64,000 nt of DNA from positions 1 through 64,000 of the forward strand of contig DWWE01000052.1 of the NCBI GenBank assembly GCA_019119835.1, written 5' to 3'. The notes below the pieces were generated by a model. The model was not told the DNA's origin, ran no database searches, and was given only the letters and a program-made list of their open reading frames with translations. This DNA comes from Candidatus Gemmiger stercoravium (GTDB lineage: Bacteria; Bacillota; Clostridia; Oscillospirales; Ruminococcaceae). Numbering within the stretch: position 1 is the first letter of the stretch; the number at the start of each line of letters is the position of its first letter. Below, in pieces: positions 45,732 to 53,947 of this stretch. The position numbers and the translations under genes were made by a program.

Positions 45732-47297
45732 ATGTCTGTTCCCCACCCCATCGACCCCAGCGCCTGGAAGGCCGAACTGGCCGATTTCCGCCAGGCCACC
45801 GACACCTTCCACGCCGGCGGGCTGGCCAAGGCCGCCTACAAGGGGTTTTCCGGCTATTACGGCAGCTACGCCCAGCGGGACGACGCGGTGAGCATGCTGC
45901 GCCTGCGGATGCCCGCCGGCCGGGTGAACGCCCGGCGGATGGCCTTTGTGGCCGGGGCGCTGCGCCGCCATGACATCCGGCGGCTGCACTTCACCACCTG
46001 CCAGACCATCCAGCTGCACGACCTGCCGCCCCAGGCCCTCTATGAAGTGATGGAGGGCGCGCTGGACGCCGGCATTGCGATCCTGGGCGGCGGCGGGGAC
46101 TACCCCCGCAACGTGATGTGCTCGCCGCTGGCCGGCGCCGACCCGGAGGAATACTTTGACGTGACCCCCTGGGCCGAGGCCGCCGGGGCCTACCTGCTCC
46201 ACTTCGTCCATGCCGAAAAGATGCCCCGCAAGCTGAAGGTGGCCTTCTCCTCCTCCCCGAAGAACCTGCCCCACGCCACCTACCGGGACCTGGGCTTTGC
46301 GGCCCGGCCGGACGGCGCCTTTGACGTGTACAGCGCCGGCGGGCTGGGCGGCAACCCCCGCCTGGGGGTGAAGGTGGCCGAGGCCGTGGCCCCCGACCAG
46401 ATCCTTTACTATATCAAGGCGATGTGGCTGACCTTCCGCACCTGGGGCAACTACGAAAACCGGGCCAAGGCCCGCACCCGCTATATGCAGGACGCCCTGG
46501 GCGGCCCCGAAGCCTACGCCGCCGCCTACCGGGACAAGCTGCGCCAGGTCTATGAGACCGAGGACCTGACCCTGACCGGCGTGACGGCGCCGGCCCTGAC
46601 CAAAACCGGCGCCCCCGACCCGGAGCTGGCCGCCGACCGCCGGGTGCTGGCCCAGAAGCAGAACGGGCTGTACGCCGTGGCCTGGCACCCGCTGGGCGGG
46701 ATGCCCGACCCGGCGGTGTTCTGCGCGGTGAGCGACGCGCTGCAGCAGATGGAGGGGGCCGAGCTGCGCCTGACCCCCGACGAGGGCGCCTGGCTGGTCA
46801 ACCTGACCGCCGAGGAGGCCCGCCGGATGCTGGAACTGACCGCCGGCAACACCGCCGCCAGCCTGTTCGAGACCTCGGTGGCCTGCATCGGCGCCGCCAC
46901 CTGCCAGGTGGGGCTGCGGGATTCCCAGGCGCTGCTGGCCGACTGCGTGGCCGCGGTGCGCCGGGCCGGCCTGCCCGACGGCGCGCTGCCCCAGATCCAC
47001 ATTTCGGGCTGCCCGTCCAGCTGCGGCACCCACCAGACCGGGGCCATCGGCTTCCGGGGGGCGGCCAAGGTCATCGACGGCAAGCCCCTGCCGGCCTTCA
47101 CCCTCTTTGTGGGCGGCTGCGAAGGCCAGGGCCGCGAGGCCATGGGCCGGGAGCTGGGCATCCTGCGGTGGGAGAAGATCCCCGAATTCCTCGTGGCGCT
47201 GGGCCGCGCCGTGGCCGACGCCGGGCAGGACTATGCCGCCTGGTACGCCGCCGACCCCGCCGCCATCGAGGCGATCGCCGCCGAATATCTGGCCTGA
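45732..47297 (+). CDS. Ferredoxin-dependent-type nitrite/sulfite reductase
   Basis: Siroheme/4Fe-4S ligands CIGAATC and GCPSSCG; LHFTTCQTIQLHDL. Confidence 0.9.
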   Translation: MSVPHPIDPSAWKAELADFRQATDTFHAGGLAKAAYKGFSGYYGSYAQRDDAVSMLRLRMPAGRVNARRMAFVAGALRRHDIRRLHFTTCQTIQLHDLPPQALYEVMEGALDAGIAILGGGGDYPRNVMCSPLAGADPEEYFDVTPWAEAAGAYLLHFVHAEKMPRKLKVAFSSSPKNLPHATYRDLGFAARPDGAFDVYSAGGLGGNPRLGVKVAEAVAPDQILYYIKAMWLTFRTWGNYENRAKARTRYMQDALGGPEAYAAAYRDKLRQVYETEDLTLTGVTAPALTKTGAPDPELAADRRVLAQKQNGLYAVAWHPLGGMPDPAVFCAVSDALQQMEGAELRLTPDEGAWLVNLTAEEARRMLELTAGNTAASLFETSVACIGAATCQVGLRDSQALLADCVAAVRRAGLPDGALPQIHISGCPSSCGTHQTGAIGFRGAAKVIDGKPLPAFTLFVGGCEGQGREAMGRELGILRWEKIPEFLVALGRAVADAGQDYAAWYAADPAAIEAIAAEYLA

Positions 47298-47449
47298 GAG
47301 CCCGTTTTCCGGGGCGGCGCAGGCCGACCCCATCACCCATACCGGGGAGGGATGCGCAAGCCCACCGGGCCTGCCGGGCCGCGGGCCCGGGCGCCGGTTC
47401 TGCCTGCCGCCCCTCCCCTTCGTTTGTCCATGCAAAGGAGGTTTCTGCC

Positions 47450-48703
47450 TTGCCACTGCTTCCCAGCGCGGCCGGCCGGCCGCACCGCCCGCGCATCCTG
47501 CTGGTGCCGCCGCCCGAACTGCCGGTGCCGGCGGTCCAGGGTGGCGCGGTGGAAACGCTGCTGACCCATCTGATCGAAGAAAACGAGCGCCAGGGCCGGC
47601 TGGACCTGCTCTGCGCCAGCGTGCCCGACCCGGACGCCGCCGAGCGGGCCCGGGCGCTGCGCCACACCAAGATGCTGTATGTGGCCCGCCCCAAGGGGGC
47701 CCGGCGGTACTGGCCGCTGGTCTTCATCGAGCGTTGCTTCGGCATCGCCGCCCCCTACGACCCCTGGTACCAGAAGGTCCAGCTTTCGCTGGCGCTGGAA
47801 CTGCCCCCGCCCGACCTGATCGTGGCCGAGGGCGGTACCCTGACCCAGTGCAGCGCCATCAGCCGGATGTTCGGCCGCCAGCGCTGCCTGGCCCACCTGC
47901 ACGGCCTGACCAGCTGCAGCCACACGATGGACCAGATCTACGGGGGCATCCTGGCGCTGAGCGAGTTTATCCGGGACGAGTACCTCAAGACCAGCAGCCT
48001 GGACCGCCACCACGCCTACATCCTGCACAACTGCATCGACACCGGCCGGTTCACCCCCGGCCCCGCCGACGAGGGGCTGCGGGCCTCGCTGGGCTTTGCG
48101 CCGGAGGATTTCGTCGTGCTGTTCTGCGGCCGGCTGGAGCCGGACAAGGGCATCCACAAACTGCTGGAGGCGCTGGCCGCCCTGGAGGACAGCCGCTGCA
48201 AGCTGTTGATCGTGGGCAGCCCGTTTTTCGGGCGGACCCAACAGAGCCCCTTCCTGCACAAGCTGGAACAGCAGGCCCACGCGCTGGGCGACCGGGTCCG
48301 GTTCACCGGCTATGTCCCCAACGACCGCCTGCCCGACTACTACCGCCTGGCCGACCTGGTCTGCGTGCCCACCCTGGTGGAGGAAGCCGCCGGCCTGGTG
48401 GCCATGGAGGCCATGGGCTGCGGCCGCCCGGTACTGGCCACCCGCAGCGGCGGGATGCCCGAATACCTGGAGGGCAGCCAGGCCGTGCTGGTGGACCGGG
48501 GACCGGAACTTTCCGCCCAGCTGAGCTGGGCCATCCGGATGCTGCGGGAGCACCCCGACCTCTGCGCCCAGATGGGCGCCGCCGGGGCCAAAGCCGCCCA
48601 GCGGTTCTCGGTTGCCCGCTTTTATGAGGAGTTTGTGCGCATCACCTACGATTTTCTTGACTTCGGCCCCGAGCCGGAGCCCCCTGCAGGAGGCCGCCCA
48701 TGA
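47450..48703 (+). CDS. Glycosyltransferase family 4
   Basis: TTG start after AAAGGAGG; FCGRLEPDKGIHKLLEAL, VPTLVEEAAGLVAMEAMGCGRPVLATRSGGMPEYL. Confidence 0.92.
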   Translation: MPLLPSAAGRPHRPRILLVPPPELPVPAVQGGAVETLLTHLIEENERQGRLDLLCASVPDPDAAERARALRHTKMLYVARPKGARRYWPLVFIERCFGIAAPYDPWYQKVQLSLALELPPPDLIVAEGGTLTQCSAISRMFGRQRCLAHLHGLTSCSHTMDQIYGGILALSEFIRDEYLKTSSLDRHHAYILHNCIDTGRFTPGPADEGLRASLGFAPEDFVVLFCGRLEPDKGIHKLLEALAALEDSRCKLLIVGSPFFGRTQQSPFLHKLEQQAHALGDRVRFTGYVPNDRLPDYYRLADLVCVPTLVEEAAGLVAMEAMGCGRPVLATRSGGMPEYLEGSQAVLVDRGPELSAQLSWAIRMLREHPDLCAQMGAAGAKAAQRFSVARFYEEFVRITYDFLDFGPEPEPPAGGRP

Positions 48704-49770
48704 CCCAACCTACCCCTGCCACCGTCTGCGTGGTGGTGCCGGTGTGGGGTGCCGAGCGCACGCTGGACCGGTGTGTGCAGAGCATCCTGACCCAGCGGCT
48801 GGCCGGCACGCTGGCCTGCGTACTGGTGGATGACGGCAGCCCCGACCGCTGCGGCGAGCTCTGCGACGGCTACGCCGCCCGCGACCCGCGGGTGACGGTC
48901 ATCCACAAGGAGGACGGGGGCGTTTCCTCCGCCCGCAACGCCGGGCTGGCCGCCTGCGACGCCGAGTATGTGGTCTTTCTGGACAGCGACGACGCGCTGC
49001 GCCCCGGCGCTTTGCAGGCCGCGCTGGACGCCCAGGCCGCCGACCCCGGCGCCTTTGTGCTGTGGCGGTATACCGACGACCCGGCCGACCCGGCCCCCGC
49101 CGGCCCCGCCGCCGCCCCCGCCCCGCCGGCCGCCCTGGCCCGGCTGTGGCTGGACTGCCTGATCGCCATGCCCTGGAACAAGCTGTACCGGGGCGAGCTG
49201 GCCCGGCAGCTTCGATTCAACGAAGCGTATACGCTTGGTGAAGATCTACAGTTCGTACTGGACTACATCGCCCTGCTGGGCCGCCGGCAGCCGGGTTTCC
49301 ACTACACGGTGGTGCAAAGCCCGCTGACCTTTTATGACTGCAGCCGGGAGGACGGCACCCTGTCCACCCGGTACCACCCCGAGACCTGCGAGATCTGGCC
49401 GGAACACTTTGCCAAGCTGAACGCCGCGGTTTTGGCCGCCGGTGCGCCCGAAGCCGACCTGCGGCCGCTGTACCGGGCCGAACTGCGGGTGTTTGCCGAA
49501 GGGGCGGCGGATATTCTGCGCCGGGACCCGGCCCCCGCCCCCGAACGCCGCCGCCGGGCCGCCGCCGCGCTGCGCCACCCCTGGCTGGCCGACCTGCTTA
49601 GCCGGATGCGCGCCGGGCGGTGTTACAGCCCCTACTACCTGCCGCTGCGCTGGCGCAGCCTGCGGCTGCTGTGGCGGCTGGCCGAGGCCGCCCGCACCGG
49701 CAGCCCCCTGTACGGCAAGCTGGACTGGGCGGGCTATTACCTGCTGGGCGGGCGCTGGCTCCGCAGCTGA
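48700..49770 (+). CDS. Glycosyltransferase family 2
   Basis: VCVVVPVWGAERTLDRCVQSILTQ, LVDDGSPDRCGELCDGYA, LDSDDALRPGAL. Confidence 0.94.
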   Translation: MTQPTPATVCVVVPVWGAERTLDRCVQSILTQRLAGTLACVLVDDGSPDRCGELCDGYAARDPRVTVIHKEDGGVSSARNAGLAACDAEYVVFLDSDDALRPGALQAALDAQAADPGAFVLWRYTDDPADPAPAGPAAAPAPPAALARLWLDCLIAMPWNKLYRGELARQLRFNEAYTLGEDLQFVLDYIALLGRRQPGFHYTVVQSPLTFYDCSREDGTLSTRYHPETCEIWPEHFAKLNAAVLAAGAPEADLRPLYRAELRVFAEGAADILRRDPAPAPERRRRAAAALRHPWLADLLSRMRAGRCYSPYYLPLRWRSLRLLWRLAEAARTGSPLYGKLDWAGYYLLGGRWLRS

Positions 49771-49852
49771 GTCGATTTTCCTCCGCGCTGCACCCTGGCA
49801 GCGGAACGGGCACCGGGACCCCCTGTGCCCGCCGCCCGGGGCGCGGCGCGGA

Positions 49853-49881
49853 TTGTTTTTTTGACCCAAACATGGTACAAT
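49853..49881 (+). promoter_or_regulatory. Promoter upstream of the ABC polysaccharide exporter
   Basis: TTGTTT-N17-TACAAT. Confidence 0.5.
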
Positions 49882-49954
49882 AGGCTGTATGCTTGGCGTT
49901 TTCTGCTCTTTTGCGGAAAAACGTCCAAAAACCAAGCGAGCAGAAAGGCAGACT

Positions 49955-50824
49955 ATGGCTGATAACAAGCGCCCCGCCGCCGGGGAATGGACCACCGTGA
50001 TCCGGCCGCGCACCGGCTGGTTCGATCTTGATTTGAGGGAGCTCTGGCAGTACCGCGACCTGATCGTGATGTTCGTCAAGCGCAACTTCACCGTTCTGTA
50101 CAAGCAGACGATCCTGGGCCCGGCCTGGATCATCCTGAACCCGCTGATCACCACCGTGCTGTTCAACGTGGTGTTCGGCGGGCTGGCCGGGCTTTCCACC
50201 GACGGCACCCCCTCCTTCCTGTTTTACATGGCGGGCAACACGGTGTGGACCTTCTTTTCCACCTGCATCAACAACACCGCCAACACCTTCGTGGCCAACA
50301 GCCAGGTGTTCGGCAAGGTATACTTTCCCCGCCTGACCACCCCGATCAGCCAGGTGCTGACCAGCCTGATCAATTTCCTGATCCAGTTCGTGATGTTCGC
50401 GCTGTTCTGGGCCGGGTTCGCCCTGTCCGGCGCGCCGCTGCGGCTGACGGCCTGGGTGGCCGCGCTGCCGCTGGTGGTGCTGGAAGTCATGCTGCTGGGC
50501 CTGGGGGTGGGGATCATCGTGTCCAGCCTGACCACCAAGTACCGGGACCTGGCCATCGCCGTGAGCTTCGGCGTGCAGCTGTGGATGTACATTTCCCCGG
50601 TGGTGTACCCGCTGTCCAGCCTGGGGGAAAGCCCCCGGCTGCGGGCGCTGATGCAGCTCAACCCCATGACCGCCCCCATCGAGGTGTTCCGCCTGGCCAC
50701 CCTGGGCAGCGGCACCGTCTCGGCGGGCGGCCTTGCCTACAGCCTGGTGTTCACGCTGGCGGCGCTGGCGGTGGGCGTGGTGCTGTTCAGCCGCATTGAA
50801 AAGACCTTTATGGATACCGTGTAA
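49955..50824 (+). CDS. Polysaccharide/polyol-phosphate ABC exporter permease (Wzm/TagG-like)
   Basis: LWQYRDLIVMFVKRNFTVLYKQTILGPAWIILNPL; NPMTAPIEVFR. Confidence 0.95.
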   Translation: MADNKRPAAGEWTTVIRPRTGWFDLDLRELWQYRDLIVMFVKRNFTVLYKQTILGPAWIILNPLITTVLFNVVFGGLAGLSTDGTPSFLFYMAGNTVWTFFSTCINNTANTFVANSQVFGKVYFPRLTTPISQVLTSLINFLIQFVMFALFWAGFALSGAPLRLTAWVAALPLVVLEVMLLGLGVGIIVSSLTTKYRDLAIAVSFGVQLWMYISPVVYPLSSLGESPRLRALMQLNPMTAPIEVFRLATLGSGTVSAGGLAYSLVFTLAALAVGVVLFSRIEKTFMDTV

Positions 50825-50838
50825 GGGGGGAGCTTTGT

Positions 50839-52131
50839 ATGCACAACGCAGAGGAGCGCCGCCCGGTCATTCAGGTGACCGGGCTGAAAAAGCAGTACAA
50901 GCTCGGCCAGATCGGCGGCGGCACCCTGACCCATGACCTGCAGAGCTGGTGGGCCCGGGTGCGCGGCAAAGAGGACCCCAACACCGTCATCGGCACCGAT
51001 GCGCGGCTGTTCGGCCAGACCTTCATGGCCCTCAACGGCGTGGACCTGACGGTGTACCAGGGCGAGGCGCTGGGCATCATCGGGCGCAACGGCGCCGGCA
51101 AGAGCACCCTGCTCAAGATCCTGTCCCGCATCACCGCCCCCACCGAAGGGGAGATCCGCCTGCGCGGGCGGGTGGCCAGCATGCTGGAGGTGGGCACCGG
51201 CTTCAACAACGAGATGACCGGGCGGGAAAACATCTATATGAACGGCGCGATCCTGGGCATGACCAAGGCCGAGGTAGACGCCAAGCTGGACCAGATCATC
51301 GAGTTTTCCGAATGCGGGGAGTTCATCGACACCCCGGTCAAGCGGTATTCCAGCGGCATGTTCGTCAAGCTGGCCTTCGCGGTGGCCGCCCATCTCGACT
51401 CCGAGATCATGGTCATGGACGAGGTGCTGGCGGTGGGCGACATGAAGTTCCAGCAGAAGTGCCTGGGGAAGATGAGCGACGTGGCCGGCCAGGAGGGCCG
51501 CACCGTCCTGTATGTCAGCCACAACATGAGCACGATCCGCCAGCTGTGTACCCGCTGCATCGTGCTGGACAAGGGCCGGGTGATCTTTGACGGGGATGTG
51601 GAAAAGGCCATCGCCGTGTATATGGAGACCACCGACGTGAACGTGGTCCACTACGACCTGACCAGCGTGTCCCGCATGACCGGCTCGGCCGGCAAACGGC
51701 TGCGGCTGGAAACGCTGGATTTTGTGGACAAGGAATCCAGCGTCTTTGCCGACGACGAGCCGATGCGGGTGCGCATCACCTGGCGGGTGTCCGAACCCTT
51801 TGCCGGGGTGAACATGAAGCTCAACCTGCATTACCGGGACTCCACGCCGGTGGGCATCACCCATCCGGTGGACCTGGGCCCCGCGGTGCCGGGGCGGCTT
51901 TATACCACCGAGTTTTCCTTCGACCCGTCCCTTCTGGGGGAGGGACAGTATTTCTTCTACCTGGACATCTTTGACGGGGCGCTGGCCCAGGCGGTCTGCC
52001 TGGACAAGCCGGTGACCGAGTTTGCCTTTGAGGTGACCAACAGCGACCTGTCCATGCCCGAATGGGCCGCCGGCTGGGGGCGGGTCCACTTCCCCGCCGT
52101 CAAGCTGCTGGCCGGCGGCGCGGAGGGCTGA
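50839..52131 (+). CDS. Polysaccharide ABC exporter ATPase with C-terminal Wzt-like domain
   Basis: GRNGAGKSTLLKILSRITAPTEG; VKRYSSGMFVKLAFAVAAHLDSEIMVMDEVLAVGD; ~180-aa beta-rich C-terminal extension. Confidence 0.93.
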   Translation: MHNAEERRPVIQVTGLKKQYKLGQIGGGTLTHDLQSWWARVRGKEDPNTVIGTDARLFGQTFMALNGVDLTVYQGEALGIIGRNGAGKSTLLKILSRITAPTEGEIRLRGRVASMLEVGTGFNNEMTGRENIYMNGAILGMTKAEVDAKLDQIIEFSECGEFIDTPVKRYSSGMFVKLAFAVAAHLDSEIMVMDEVLAVGDMKFQQKCLGKMSDVAGQEGRTVLYVSHNMSTIRQLCTRCIVLDKGRVIFDGDVEKAIAVYMETTDVNVVHYDLTSVSRMTGSAGKRLRLETLDFVDKESSVFADDEPMRVRITWRVSEPFAGVNMKLNLHYRDSTPVGITHPVDLGPAVPGRLYTTEFSFDPSLLGEGQYFFYLDIFDGALAQAVCLDKPVTEFAFEVTNSDLSMPEWAAGWGRVHFPAVKLLAGGAEG

Positions 52132-52134
52132 GGG

Positions 52135-53130
52135 ATGGACAGACCGGATCTTTACATCTGCCACACCGCCTACCACCTGCTGATCGCCCTGCTGCGGGCG
52201 CGGCGGGCCGGCGGCCCCCAGGAAGTCTGGCTGAGCGAGGAGATCCCCGACGCCGAGGCCCTGGCCGCCTGCCCCGGTGTGGCGGAGGTTTTCGCCTGCG
52301 CCCGGGTGCTGCATGAGTCCCGCTGGCCGGGCGTCGTGACCGGGCCCTTCGCCCACCGCCGCAACCGCCGCGCCTACGAGAAGGCCGGCGCCGGCCCGGC
52401 GCTGCGCCGGGGCGGCTACCGCAGCATCTACATCTGCAACGACTGGAGCGCCGCCGGGCGCTACCTGCAGGACTGCGGGGCGCCCTACATTCTCTGCGAG
52501 GATACGGTGGGCGGCACCCTGGACCCGGACCAGCACCTGCTGGAAGCCCAGCGCGCCGCGCCGGACTTTGCCGAGCGCCGCAAGGGCCGGGGCTACCTGT
52601 ACTGGGGCGACAGCCCCTGGTGCCGGGCGGTGGAAAGCGAGGACGCGGCCCGCTGCAGGATCTTCCCCCGGGAAAAGCTCGTGACCTTTTCCAAACAGGC
52701 GCTGCTGGAAAGCCTGACCCCGGCGGAGAAGGCGGCGGTGCGCCGGGTCTTTCTGACCCGGCCGCTGCCCGACGACCCCGCCGCCCTGGCCGACGCCACC
52801 CTGCTTTTGCCCCGCAGCTTTGTGGCCGACGGGCTGATGGACCAGCCCACCCAGGACCGGATGTTCCGGGCCGTGGCCCGGCGGTATGCCGACGGGCCGC
52901 TGTTCATCAAGACCCACCCACGGGACCCCACCGACTACGGGGCGCTGTTCCCCGGCGCCGTGGTGCTGCAGCGCACCATGCCCAGCGAGGTGCTGAACTT
53001 CTGCCTGCCGGGGAAATTCAAGCGGGCCGTGACGGTGCAGAGCTGGGTGCTGCGGGGCTTTACCGCCGCCGAGAGCTGCGTCTTCCTTTCGCTGGAGGAG
53101 GCCCTGGCCCTGGCGGAAGGCCGGCAGTGA
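52135..53130 (+). CDS. Candidate sialyltransferase/GT52-like glycosyltransferase (CMP-ulosonate user?)
   Basis: LYICHTAYHLLIALL start; LFIKTHPRDPTDYGALFPGAVVL; MPSEVLNFCLPGKFKRAVTVQS. Confidence 0.6.
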   Translation: MDRPDLYICHTAYHLLIALLRARRAGGPQEVWLSEEIPDAEALAACPGVAEVFACARVLHESRWPGVVTGPFAHRRNRRAYEKAGAGPALRRGGYRSIYICNDWSAAGRYLQDCGAPYILCEDTVGGTLDPDQHLLEAQRAAPDFAERRKGRGYLYWGDSPWCRAVESEDAARCRIFPREKLVTFSKQALLESLTPAEKAAVRRVFLTRPLPDDPAALADATLLLPRSFVADGLMDQPTQDRMFRAVARRYADGPLFIKTHPRDPTDYGALFPGAVVLQRTMPSEVLNFCLPGKFKRAVTVQSWVLRGFTAAESCVFLSLEEALALAEGRQ

Positions 53131-53184
53131 GCCGGCGCCCCGCCCTTTGCCCATCAACAACGAGCATACAATCGAGGTGTAGCC

Positions 53185-53916
53185 ATGAAAACCATCGCTG
53201 TGATCCCGGCGCGGTATCAGAGTTCCCGGATGCCGGGCAAGCCGCTGGCCGATATTCTGGGCCGGCCGATGATCTGGTGGGTGTATGAGGAGGCCAGAAA
53301 GTGCCCCGCACTGGACGGCGTGCTCATTGCCACCGACGACGAGCGGATCGCCGAAGTCTGCCGGCGCTACGGCATGGACTGGGAGATGACCAGCCCCGAC
53401 CACGACACCCCCACCGGCCGCATCTGGGAGGTGAGCACCCGGGTGGAGGCCGACCTCTACCTGCAGGTGATGGGGGACGAGCCGCTCATCGACGCCCGGG
53501 CCTTCGACCTGATCCTGCCGGCGCAGGCCCCCGCCGACCCGTACTATGTGGCGGTGCTCACCAACGTGATGACCCACCCGGCGGATGTGATCGACTTTTC
53601 CAACCAGAAGGTGGTGACCAATGCGGCGCGGGAGGTCCTGATGATCTCCCGCAGCCCCATCCCCTACCCCAAAGGCACGCTGGACTTTGAGTACGAGAAG
53701 GTCACCGGCATCCAGCTGTACAGCCGCCAGGCGCTGGCCTTCTACCACGACACCCCCAAGTCGCTGCTGGAAAAGGCCGAGGAAAACGACATGATGCGGT
53801 TTGTGGAGAACGGGCACACGGTCCATGCGATCCGGAGCCCGTACAAGACGGTCAGCGTGGACACCCCCAAGGACCTGGAGCTGGTGCGCGAGACCCTGCG
53901 CCAGCGCCGCGGCTGA
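53185..53916 (+). CDS. KdsB-like CMP-ulosonate (Kdo/acylneuraminate-type) cytidylyltransferase
   Basis: IPARYQSSRMPGKPLADILGRPMIWWVYE, IATDDERIAEV, VMGDEPLIDA, VSVDTPKDLELVRE. Confidence 0.88.
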   Translation: MKTIAVIPARYQSSRMPGKPLADILGRPMIWWVYEEARKCPALDGVLIATDDERIAEVCRRYGMDWEMTSPDHDTPTGRIWEVSTRVEADLYLQVMGDEPLIDARAFDLILPAQAPADPYYVAVLTNVMTHPADVIDFSNQKVVTNAAREVLMISRSPIPYPKGTLDFEYEKVTGIQLYSRQALAFYHDTPKSLLEKAEENDMMRFVENGHTVHAIRSPYKTVSVDTPKDLELVRETLRQRRG

Positions 53917-53947
53917 CCCTACACCTGACCCCGAAGGAGACAACACC

